Shown here in pieces: positions 1 through 4,881 of a stretch of 5,678 bases of DNA. Source of the DNA: an uncultured Chloroflexota bacterium. Its GTDB lineage: Bacteria; Chloroflexota; Dehalococcoidia; UBA2247; RBG-13-53-26. The position numbers were made by a program, and so were the translations under genes. Location of the stretch: assembly GCA_937860285.1 (NCBI GenBank), contig CALMBS010000317.1:1-5678 (forward strand). The letters are read 5' to 3'. The notes beneath the pieces are model-generated. The model was not told the DNA's origin. It searched no databases and saw nothing but the letters and a program-made list of their open reading frames with translations. How positions within the stretch are numbered: position 1 is the stretch's first letter; each line of letters opens with the position of its first letter.

Positions 1-279
1 CCTCACCGTGAACAGGTAGCTGCCCGGAGGTGTACCGGGTGGGACCACGACGTTCAGCTGAGCCATCGTTCCCGAATCGACTGTCGGCGGTACGACGGTG
101 GCGGTCAGGCCCATCGATTGCCAGTCGCTGGCGGTCAGGTTAATGGGGCGGCGAGTGGATCCCTTGATCTGCTCCACCATGATGGGGACGGTAACCGGCT
201 GCCCGGGTTTGACGGTTACGGTGTGGGTCGGCAGGCGGACGGCGAAATCGAACTCAGTCAGCGAGACGAAGCCGGCCAT
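1..279 (-). CDS. Ig-like beta-sandwich protein, N-terminal part (runs off left edge)
   Basis: The first 93 residues of a protein are visible; the 3' end lies outside the window. The ATG at 279 is preceded by a strong Shine-Dalgarno (GGAGGTGAT, GGAGG core six bases upstream). The visible part has the alternating pattern of an Ig-like/NEW3-type beta-sandwich: a strand with VTVKPGQPVTVPI (residues 21-33), a NLTASDW strand (47-53), a GLTATVVPPTV segment (57-67), then the hallmark ending PPGTPPGSYLFTV (80-92), as in repeats where a strand is followed by 'xPGxYxxTV'. Such domains usually sit in secreted or cell-surface proteins as spacer or binding modules. No signal peptide is evident: the N-terminus (MAGFVSLTEFDFAVRL) is not a hydrophobic leader, so the protein may be cytoplasmic or exported another way. 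The fold call is from pattern only; enzyme or binding function cannot be judged from this fragment. Confidence 0.72.
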   Translation of the reverse strand, partial: MAGFVSLTEFDFAVRLPTHTVTVKPGQPVTVPIMVEQIKGSTRRPINLTASDWQSMGLTATVVPPTVDSGTMAQLNVVVPPGTPPGSYLFTVR

Positions 280-281
280 GA

Positions 282-290
282 ATCACCTCC
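282..290 (-). promoter_or_regulatory. Shine-Dalgarno site of the Ig-like protein
   Basis: On the minus strand this reads GGAGGTGAT, almost a full complement to the 3' end of 16S rRNA, with the GGAGG core six bases from the ATG at 279. It fixes the start of the partial gene at the left edge. Confidence 0.75.
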
Positions 291-354
291 CGCAGGCTCA
301 TCCCGAATGGGCCTGGTGAGCCAGACTCAATCTACCAGCCGGTTCCCTCAAACG

Positions 355-383
355 TGTATCGGCGCAGTCGCTCCGCCTCACAA
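355..383 (-). promoter_or_regulatory. Weak candidate promoter for the Ig-like gene
   Basis: On the minus strand, TTGTGA (383-378) and GATACA (360-355) are separated by exactly 17 bases and lie about 75 bases before the start at 279. The -35 is a fair match and the -10 a poor one. The call rests on spacing and on its position downstream of the hairpin that follows the previous gene. The rest of the 280-497 gap shows no other gene on either strand that I would defend. Confidence 0.28.
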
Positions 384-449
384 GACTGTCTCGGTTGGGC
401 CGTTGCCATTCCCGGGCCGGCTTTCTCCTGCCGACCCCGACGACACACG

Positions 450-479
450 GGAGACGGCGGCCGGTCGACCGCCGTCTCC
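450..479 (-). terminator. Strong hairpin after the small membrane protein gene
   Basis: An 11-base perfect inverted repeat (GGAGACGGCGG at 450-460, its complement at 469-479) flanks an 8-base loop. It begins 18 bases beyond the minus-strand TAG at 498-500. This is the position expected of a transcription terminator or 3' mRNA-stabilising hairpin. No T-rich tract follows on the minus strand, so it is not a textbook intrinsic terminator; a U-less terminator or an mRNA-stability element are both possible. Confidence 0.5.
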
Positions 480-497
480 GGCGAAGCCCTGTCGGGC

Positions 498-944
498 CTA
501 CCTCGCGCTGGGCTGCGGCGTCCGGGAGGTAGTCGGCGTCTCGAGACGCGCACCGCGCGTTGACGGCGCCTCCCCGGGCTGAGCTGCCGAGATGACGGCC
601 TTGAGCGCGATGATTATGGCTGCCGGGGCCATCAGGAGGGCGAACGCACAGACCACCCCGATCAGGTTCTCACCCAGGGCCGTGGACAGGTCCATGACCG
701 GCGCGAAGGCCGGCGTGAAGCCCCAGATGCCCAGGATGACCAGCGCCACTGCTGCCCCCAGCACTGCCGTGGCCTCGCCGGCAGTGACGTTGAGCAGTCC
801 GATGAGAACGCCGGAGATCAGAAGGATGGCGATCACCGCGTCATTGGTCGGTACGGACGTCCCTCCCCAGATGCCACCCACGATGGCGAAGACTACGCCC
901 ACAACGAATGCCGCCTTGCCCACCAGTGCCAGTGCCTTTGCCAT
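498..944 (-). CDS. Small four-helix integral membrane protein, unknown function
   Basis: A 148-residue hydrophobic protein. Four membrane segments can be read: about residues 9-27, 36-53, 59-78 and 93-115. The loops are short; one between helices 1 and 2 carries GGTSVPTND. A hydrophilic C-terminal tail (119-148) is rich in Pro, Ser, Thr and Arg and looks disordered. Helices 1 and 3 both contain G-[IL]-W-G (GGIWGG near 23-28, LGIWGF at 71-76), hinting at a duplicated two-helix hairpin. There are no charged residues of the kind expected in a transport path and no catalytic motif. The start is well supported: AAAGGAGG lies six bases before the ATG. It follows the helical sensor-like gene by 89 bases in the same direction and is followed by a strong hairpin. 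I do not recognise the family. The hydrophobic organisation makes a real gene nearly certain; its role is unknown. Confidence 0.85.
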   Translation of the reverse strand: MAKALALVGKAAFVVGVVFAIVGGIWGGTSVPTNDAVIAILLISGVLIGLLNVTAGEATAVLGAAVALVILGIWGFTPAFAPVMDLSTALGENLIGVVCAFALLMAPAAIIIALKAVISAAQPGEAPSTRGARLETPTTSRTPQPSAR

Positions 945-950
945 TTGCCT

Positions 951-958
951 CCTCCTTT
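951..958 (-). promoter_or_regulatory. Consensus Shine-Dalgarno of the membrane protein gene
   Basis: Reads AAAGGAGG on the minus strand, six bases before the ATG at 944. It confirms that start and shows this genome uses canonical SD-led initiation. That matters for the exporter at 3228, which lacks a comparable site. Confidence 0.8.
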
Positions 959-971
959 CAATAACCCGTGC

Positions 972-989
972 CCGGCCCGCCCGGGCCGG
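972..989 (-). other. GC-rich hairpin in the gap between the two small genes
   Basis: CCGGCCC (972-978) and GGGCCGG (983-989) form a 7-base perfect stem with a 4-base loop. It lies 44 bases after the stop of the helical protein gene and 13 bases before the SD of the membrane protein gene. It may attenuate or terminate read-through, or only reduce it. There is no T-tract, so its role is undecided. Confidence 0.35.
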
Positions 990-1033
990 AATTCCGAGTC
1001 TGACCCAACCCTTGCCTGCGGCGACCCGCCACC

Positions 1034-1501
1034 CTAGAGCCTGCTGGTGACCATCCGGGACATCTGCCTGTACCTGGCCACGGTGCGGTAGGTGGCGTAG
1101 TCGAAGAGCAGCGTCACCCGGTTGATGCTGACGACGACCTCGTTCATGTCCTCGGGGGTGACATACAGCGCCTCCCTCTCGGCGTGCAGCCAGATCTGCC
1201 GTCGCATCAGGATCAGGGCGTAGACCATCTCCTCCGCCGGGATGCCCCGGGCGTAGCAGTCCTCCGCCAGTCCGGTGCCGTCCAGGCTCTGGGCCACCGC
1301 CTGGTAGGGGTCCTCCGCCAGGTACATCTGGCCCAGGTTGCGGTACATGTGGGCCGCGTGCCGCTGGCAGGCCTCACTGCCCAACGCGGCAAAGGACTTC
1401 GTCCTGAGATTGGAGACCAAAACCCGATGCCATTGCTCCGCCATCTGATCGGCATGGCGCGCGCACAGGTCGATGAGTCTGTCGGCCAGTACCCTGTGCA
1501 T
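1034..1501 (-). CDS. All-helical protein resembling an RsbR-type N-terminal sensor domain
   Basis: A 155-residue soluble protein that appears almost entirely helical: about residues 3-32 (RHADQMAEQWHRVLV), 42-61 (ACQRHAAHMYRNLGQMYL), 66-84, 88-110 (EEMVYALILMRRQIWLHAE) and 117-150 (INRVTLLFDYATYRTVARY). The order 'helix with xxWxxxL, then EExxxALxLMRRxIW, then a final helix with FDxATYxxVxxY' is reminiscent of the RsbR/RsbRD-type N-terminal helical bundle and of similar modules preceding histidine kinases, where a final FD-[RY]-A-x-Y helix leads into the output domain. Here it ends soon after that helix, so it would be a stand-alone sensor or partner protein without kinase, STAS or DNA-binding output. 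The ATG is preceded by AAAGGAGG, four bases away, and two overlapping promoters lie upstream. The family assignment is inference; the gene itself is secure. Confidence 0.8.
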   Translation of the reverse strand: MHRVLADRLIDLCARHADQMAEQWHRVLVSNLRTKSFAALGSEACQRHAAHMYRNLGQMYLAEDPYQAVAQSLDGTGLAEDCYARGIPAEEMVYALILMRRQIWLHAEREALYVTPEDMNEVVVSINRVTLLFDYATYRTVARYRQMSRMVTSRL

Positions 1502-1593
1502 GGCCCCTCCTTTGGCCGGTGAGGCCAGACGGGCGGCCGGGTCCGGGAAGCGTCCCGGGCGGACGCCATCACCCGGGTACCCTGGGCGGGGAT

Positions 1594-1605
1594 CGATATC
1601 TATCG
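1594..1605 (-). promoter_or_regulatory. Short inverted repeat near the predicted transcription start
   Basis: CGATA-TC-TATCG is a 5+5 inverted repeat at about +1 to +10 of the promoters at 1612-1650, in an otherwise very GC-rich leader. Its position would suit a repressor site, but a 10-base match can easily occur by chance. A second inverted repeat lies at 1550-1566 (GCGTCC, 5-base loop, GGACGC) in the same leader. Confidence 0.25.
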
Positions 1606-1611
1606 GGCGGG

Positions 1612-1640
1612 ATTTAACTTGATGATAGCACCGGCGTCAA
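1612..1640 (-). promoter_or_regulatory. Candidate sigma70-like promoter (P2) for the helical protein gene
   Basis: On the minus strand, TTGACG (1640-1635), a 17-base spacer and TTAAAT (1617-1612). The -35 matches consensus at five of six bases and the -10 at four of six. It is offset by ten bases from, and overlaps, the candidate at 1622-1650. The predicted start lies near 1605, giving a leader of about 100 bases. Confidence 0.45.
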
Positions 1641-1650
1641 GGAACGCCAA
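1622..1650 (-). promoter_or_regulatory. Candidate sigma70-like promoter (P1) with extended -10
   Basis: On the minus strand, TTGGCG (1650-1645), a 17-base spacer and TATCAT (1627-1622). TGC directly before the -10 makes it an extended -10 element. It lies between the stop of the DUF5714 gene and the helical protein gene and points towards the latter. This AT-rich pocket stands out in the GC-rich surroundings, supporting a real promoter. Confidence 0.55.
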
Positions 1651-1658
1651 CCGCTGTT

Positions 1659-1687
1659 CGGGCCCGGACTCGGCGCCCGGCGGCCCG
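1659..1687 (-). terminator. Possible weak terminator hairpin after the DUF5714 gene
   Basis: CGGGCC (1659-1664) and GGCCCG (1682-1687) can pair across a 17-base loop, starting six bases beyond the stop codon at 1693. The stem is short, the loop long, and no T-tract follows. Position favours a terminator between the hydrolase/DUF5714 operon and the downstream promoter, but the structure alone is not convincing. Confidence 0.25.
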
Positions 1688-1692
1688 TTCTG

Positions 1693-2490
1693 CTACTGGT
1701 TCGCCGGCCACAGAGGGCACTGCGCGTGAATGCACTCTCGGTTCCGGCGGTGCTGCCCGCAGGCAAAGGGATCGGCCGTCAACGATATCCCGGAGAGCTC
1801 CCGAATGAGATTGGAGGCTTCCCTGAGTGCCAGCCAGGAGTCTCTCTGACAGCACCGGGGCGCGTTGAAGGATGCTATTGCTCCAAGCGCTCTGTGGGTG
1901 GCCTGCTGCGCGGTCTGTCTCTTGTCACCGTCATAGGGGGTGGCTTCCAACAGAAGGGAAACGGCAATCCCGACGCCGATGGCCGCCCCGCAGGCTCCCA
2001 GGAAGGCGCAGGAGCCGCCGCCGATGGTCTGGCCCCGCTGAATGGCCGTGCTGAACTCCTCGTACGTAAGGGAGAATCCGCTGTTCCTCAGCGCGGTCAG
2101 AATAACGGCCGGCACCATGAAGTGGTGCTCCGGGCCGTGGGTTCGGAAACCCGGGTGGCGGCGTATGGCCTGCATGAGGGCCGCCAGGTCGGTCTGCGTG
2201 CTCCGCAGGCAGACGTTCTTAACGATGCCCATCGCGTCAGCGCCGTGGCAGCGGTCGCACACAAAGTGGCCATTGGCGCAGCGGGCATTGGCCAGGACGG
2301 TGGTCCCGCAGTAGTGGCAAGAGCTGTCCCGCTCTGTCGCGGAATACACCAGAGCAGCCCCGCAGACCGTGCAGCCGGACCGGTGCGGCCCCTCGCCGTG
2401 AGCGCCGTCCCCGGCCATCTTCTCTGCGGCCGCCGGACAGCAGGCCGCCTCCCTGTCCACAGATGCCGTCTCCGCGTTGCCTTCCTTCAT
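1693..2490 (-). CDS. DUF5714 family zinc-ribbon, cysteine-rich protein
   Basis: A 265-residue protein from the ATG at 2490. Residues 1-35 are a variable, probably disordered head with a CC pair (17-18). A treble Cys/His region follows: C40-x2-C43, C58-x2-C61, C71 with GH75, then C78-x2-C81-H82, i.e. two CxxC knuckles plus 'CxxGHFVCDxCH'. Next come HGPEHHFMVPAVILTA (118-133), GGGSCAFLGACGAAIGVGIAVS (157-178), PRCCQRDSWLALREA (211-225) and a C-terminal cluster C244, C253, C258 in NRECIHAQCPLW. This order is what I know of DUF5714 proteins, common in methanogens and other anaerobes; their biochemical role is not established. The many conserved Cys and His suggest metal or redox chemistry (inference). 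A TTG at 2538 would extend it by 16 residues and overlap the upstream gene; I prefer the ATG, where GGAG sits nine bases upstream. It follows the hydrolase gene by 34 bases, probably in one operon. Confidence 0.88.
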   Translation of the reverse strand: MKEGNAETASVDREAACCPAAAEKMAGDGAHGEGPHRSGCTVCGAALVYSATERDSSCHYCGTTVLANARCANGHFVCDRCHGADAMGIVKNVCLRSTQTDLAALMQAIRRHPGFRTHGPEHHFMVPAVILTALRNSGFSLTYEEFSTAIQRGQTIGGGSCAFLGACGAAIGVGIAVSLLLEATPYDGDKRQTAQQATHRALGAIASFNAPRCCQRDSWLALREASNLIRELSGISLTADPFACGQHRRNRECIHAQCPLWPANQ

Positions 2491-2524
2491 TTCTCTCTGC
2501 TCCGGTCCGCGATCGGACCCCCGG

Positions 2525-3061
2525 CTACAGGGCTTCAATGACGTCCTTGACCGAAGGCTTCACCACCCGCAGCAGCCCCATGACTTTCAGGCCCGCTTCG
2601 TGCCCCTCCGGTATCGGCGAGGCGCAGGCGTCGGCCGGCACCATCACCTCGTACCCCATCTCGCAGGCATCGAGCACCGTCTTCAGCACGCAGGCCCAGG
2701 TGGCCACGCCCGCAACGACCAGAGTCCTGATCCCCTTCTGCCGCAGGGTGAAATCGAGGTCGGTGCCGAAGAAGGCGCTCAGCATCCTCTTCTCCACGAT
2801 GAGGTCCGCCGGCTGCGGCTCAAGCTCGTCTATGACCTTGGCCCCCTCGGTCCCCCGGATGGTGCTCAGGGGATGCCCGCTCTTGAATATGAAGTCGTCC
2901 GGGTACCGGCTGTCGCAGGCGAAGATGACGGGGATGCCCCTGGCCCTGGCCTCCTGAAGCAGGAGCCTGACGGTGGGGATGATCGCGCGACTGAACCTGC
3001 CGGTGTTGTCCTTCTGCAGGTCCACCACTATGACGGCCTTTCCGGAAGCTGCCTGCTCCAA
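2525..3061 (-). CDS. Isochorismatase-family cysteine hydrolase
   Basis: A 178-residue cytoplasmic alpha/beta hydrolase of the isochorismatase/nicotinamidase/N-carbamoylsarcosine amidase superfamily; these cleave amide or vinyl-ether bonds through a Cys thioester. The triad is readable: D14 in VIVVDLQKD, K91 in VEKRMLSAFFGTDL, and nucleophile C124 in GVATWACVLKTVLDA, with the usual cis-peptide at V119-A120. RGTEGAKVIDEL (69-80) and the closing PADACASP segment (142-149) are also typical. The length is normal for the family. At the nicotinamidase metal site, where D-x-H is usual, this protein has D50-S-R52, arguing against a nicotinamidase. The substrate cannot be named. Translation starts at TTG: there is no in-frame ATG nearby, and AAAGGAG lies six bases before it. 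DUF5714 follows closely; the MFS exporter is divergent. Confidence 0.92.
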   Translation of the reverse strand: MEQAASGKAVIVVDLQKDNTGRFSRAIIPTVRLLLQEARARGIPVIFACDSRYPDDFIFKSGHPLSTIRGTEGAKVIDELEPQPADLIVEKRMLSAFFGTDLDFTLRQKGIRTLVVAGVATWACVLKTVLDACEMGYEVMVPADACASPIPEGHEAGLKVMGLLRVVKPSVKDVIEAL

Positions 3062-3067
3062 TCTGGT

Positions 3068-3075
3068 CTCCTTTC
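3068..3075 (-). promoter_or_regulatory. Shine-Dalgarno that fixes a TTG start
   Basis: Reads GAAAGGAG on the minus strand with a 6-base spacer to TTG at 3061. It is the reason for accepting a TTG start for the cysteine hydrolase. Confidence 0.75.
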
Positions 3076-3136
3076 AGCAGTCCGCCCTGGCGCACCCGGC
3101 GACGGCGCGGCTGCCAGCGTACCCGGTTGACCCTAT

Positions 3137-3165
3137 TGAGTACCCCATGGCGCCGCCCCTGTCAA
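3137..3165 (-). promoter_or_regulatory. Candidate promoter for the hydrolase/DUF5714 operon
   Basis: A perfect TTGACA -35 (3165-3160) lies 17 bases from TACTCA (3142-3137), about 75 bases ahead of the TTG start. The -10 is poor, so activator help or a slightly different spacing is possible. Immediately upstream is the inverted repeat GCCGG-TT-CCGGC (3166-3177), well placed for a regulator shared with the divergent exporter. The operator idea is inference. Confidence 0.42.
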
Positions 3166-3214
3166 GCCGGTTCCGGCCGCCGCCCGGCATTGGCGGAGGA
3201 CGGGCCCCATTACG

Positions 3215-3220
3215 TATACT
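3215..3220 (+). promoter_or_regulatory. -10 element of the MFS exporter, placed for a leaderless transcript
   Basis: TATACT matches TATAAT at five of six bases and ends seven bases before the A of the ATG at 3228, so transcription would start at or next to the initiation codon. The -35 region is weak (GGCGGA at 3192 with a 17-base spacer, or TTGGCG at 3190 with 19). No good Shine-Dalgarno lies in the usual window: GGAGGA at 3195-3200 is 27 bases away and only GGATAGG directly precedes the ATG. Confidence 0.5.
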
Positions 3221-3227
3221 GGATAGG

Positions 3228-4844
3228 ATGGACGCAGAGAAAGACCAGTGGTACCGGCGGCGATGGTGGGCCCTGGTCTTCCTGGGGATCTCCCTGCTGG
3301 TCATCTCCCTTGATACCACCGTGGTCAACCTGGCGCTGCCCTCCATCTCCCGGAAGCTGAACGCCAGCTCCAGCGAGCTCCAGTGGGTGGTGGACGCCTA
3401 CATCCTGGTCTTCGCCTCCACGCTGCTGACGCTGGGGTCCATCGGCGACCGGATTGGCCGCAAGAAGACCCTTCAGATCGGGCTGGTGGGCTTCTTCATC
3501 TTCTCACTGGGCGGCGCGCTGGCCAACTCCTCCGAGATGCTCATCAGCATGAGGGCCCTGATGGGGCTGGCCGGCTCGGCCATGATGCCGGCCACGCTGT
3601 CCATTATCACCGCCACCTTCCGCGAGCCCCGCGAACGGGCCCAGGCCATCGCCCTCTGGGCCGCCGTGTTCGCCCTGGGGTCGGGGATCGGGCCGCTGGT
3701 GGGGGGCTACCTCCTGGAGCATTTCGAGTGGCACTCGGTGTTCCTGATCAACCTGCCGGTCCTGGCCATCGGACTGGGCGGCGGCTACTTCTTCATCCAG
3801 GACTCCCGGGATGAGCACCCCCGCCAGGTGGACCTGGTGGGGTCCCTGCTCTCGATCGTCGGGCTGTTCGCCCTGGTGTACGGCATCATCGAGGCTGGCC
3901 AGACCAGCTGGACCGAGCCCAAGGTGCTCTACGCCTTCGGCGCCGCCGCGGCCGTGCTCGGCGCCTTCGCCGTGTCCGAGTGGCGCTCCTCCCACCCCAT
4001 GCTGCCGCTGGCCTTCTTCCGGAACATGTCCTTCACCGGCGCCAACATGGCCCTGACCCTGGTTTCCTTCGCCATGTTCGGCGTCATGTTCTTCGTCAGC
4101 CAGTACTTCCAGTCGGTGCAGGAGTACACCCCGCTCCAGGCCGGTGTGCGCCTGCTGCCCATGGCGGGCATGTCCTTTCTGGCCGCGGTGCTGTCCGCCA
4201 GGATCGCCCTGCGCTTCGGCACCAAGGTCACCGTGGCGCTGGGCATCATGATAGCCGCCGGCGGCCTCTTCTACCTCTTCGGGATCGCCGAGGTGGAGAC
4301 CAGCTACGGGATGGTGGTCATCGGCATGTGCGGCACCTCTCTGGGCATGGGCCTGACCATGAGCCCGGCCACCAACTCCGTCATGGGGTCGCTGCCGGTG
4401 GACAAAGCCGGCATCGGGTCGGCCATGAACGACACCACCCGCATGCTGGGAGGCGCCCTGGGGATCGCGGTCCTGGGCACCATCATGAACGGCATCTACA
4501 TCGACCGGATCGATGCCGGGCTGGGGGCGCTCCCTCAGCCGATCCTGGAGGCGGCACGCAGCAGCATACAGGGGGCGCACATCATCGCCGGCAAGTTGGC
4601 CTCCGGGGAGATACCGGGGGTGGACCCGTCCCTGGCCGGCACCATAGTGGCCACCAGCAACCAGGCGTTCGTGTCAGGGATGACCCGGGCCATGATGGTG
4701 GGGGGCATCATCATGGCAGTGACGTCGGTGCTGGCCTTCATCATCGTGCCCGCCCGGGTGCAGGCGGCCCGGCAGGATGCCCCGGCTGTGGTTCACCGCG
4801 GCCAGCCGGCGCCGGAGAAAGTCCCAGCGGACCGCGACCCCTGA
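3228..4844 (+). CDS. MFS drug/H+ antiporter, DHA2 (EmrB/QacA-type, 14 TM)
   Basis: A 538-residue inner-membrane exporter that couples proton influx to efflux of drugs or other small molecules. Family signatures are in order: motif D1 in TM1 (LDTTVVNLALP, 28-38), motif A in the TM2-3 loop (GSIGDRIGRKKT, 70-81), motif B in TM4 (SMRALMGLAGSAMMPATLS, 107-125), and antiporter motif C in TM5 (ALGSGIGPLVGGYL, 149-162), followed by EWHSVFLINLPV. About fourteen hydrophobic segments follow, with a long loop before the last one (about 435-490) typical of DHA2 proteins, and a charged, Pro-rich C-terminal tail. The length fits the 14-TM subfamily. The frame is open back to 2973, but residues before the chosen ATG are not MFS-like and overlap the divergent gene; MDAEKDQWYRRRWW is a normal cytoplasmic start. 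It is divergent from the hydrolase and converges on the duplicated-domain gene 37 bases downstream. The substrate is unknown. Confidence 0.95.
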   Translation: MDAEKDQWYRRRWWALVFLGISLLVISLDTTVVNLALPSISRKLNASSSELQWVVDAYILVFASTLLTLGSIGDRIGRKKTLQIGLVGFFIFSLGGALANSSEMLISMRALMGLAGSAMMPATLSIITATFREPRERAQAIALWAAVFALGSGIGPLVGGYLLEHFEWHSVFLINLPVLAIGLGGGYFFIQDSRDEHPRQVDLVGSLLSIVGLFALVYGIIEAGQTSWTEPKVLYAFGAAAAVLGAFAVSEWRSSHPMLPLAFFRNMSFTGANMALTLVSFAMFGVMFFVSQYFQSVQEYTPLQAGVRLLPMAGMSFLAAVLSARIALRFGTKVTVALGIMIAAGGLFYLFGIAEVETSYGMVVIGMCGTSLGMGLTMSPATNSVMGSLPVDKAGIGSAMNDTTRMLGGALGIAVLGTIMNGIYIDRIDAGLGALPQPILEAARSSIQGAHIIAGKLASGEIPGVDPSLAGTIVATSNQAFVSGMTRAMMVGGIIMAVTSVLAFIIVPARVQAARQDAPAVVHRGQPAPEKVPADRDP

Positions 4845-4881
4845 GCCGCGGGCGCCTCCCGCACCGTGACCCTGCGCCAGG

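Noticed and set aside
118..582. Plus-strand open frame across the left gap
   Set aside because: It runs antisense to the Ig-like gene and through the hairpin, has low-complexity Pro/Arg composition and no SD.
1213..1572. Alternative minus-strand frame over the helical protein gene
   Set aside because: Its Arg/Thr/Trp/Pro-rich product is typical of an off-frame reading of GC-rich DNA, and the SD at 1506-1513 serves the other frame.
1726..2541. Long plus-strand open frame opposite the DUF5714 gene
   Set aside because: The minus strand carries the ordered Cys/His motifs of DUF5714; the plus-strand product has no recognisable motif and no SD.
2973..3227. In-frame open extension upstream of the exporter ATG
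   Set aside because: It adds 85 residues without MFS character, overlaps the divergent hydrolase gene on the other strand, and lies before the promoter-like TATACT. The ATG at 3228 gives a normal DHA2 N-terminus.
3504..4580. Long minus-strand open frame opposite the exporter
   Set aside because: Its translation is rich in Gly, His, Gln and Glu, as expected from the complement of a high-GC membrane protein gene; no domain is visible and the plus strand holds unambiguous MFS motifs.
4845..4881. Terminator between the convergent exporter and duplicated-domain genes
   Set aside because: Only a 5-base stem with an 18-base loop (4851-4855 with 4874-4878) can be drawn; too weak to call.
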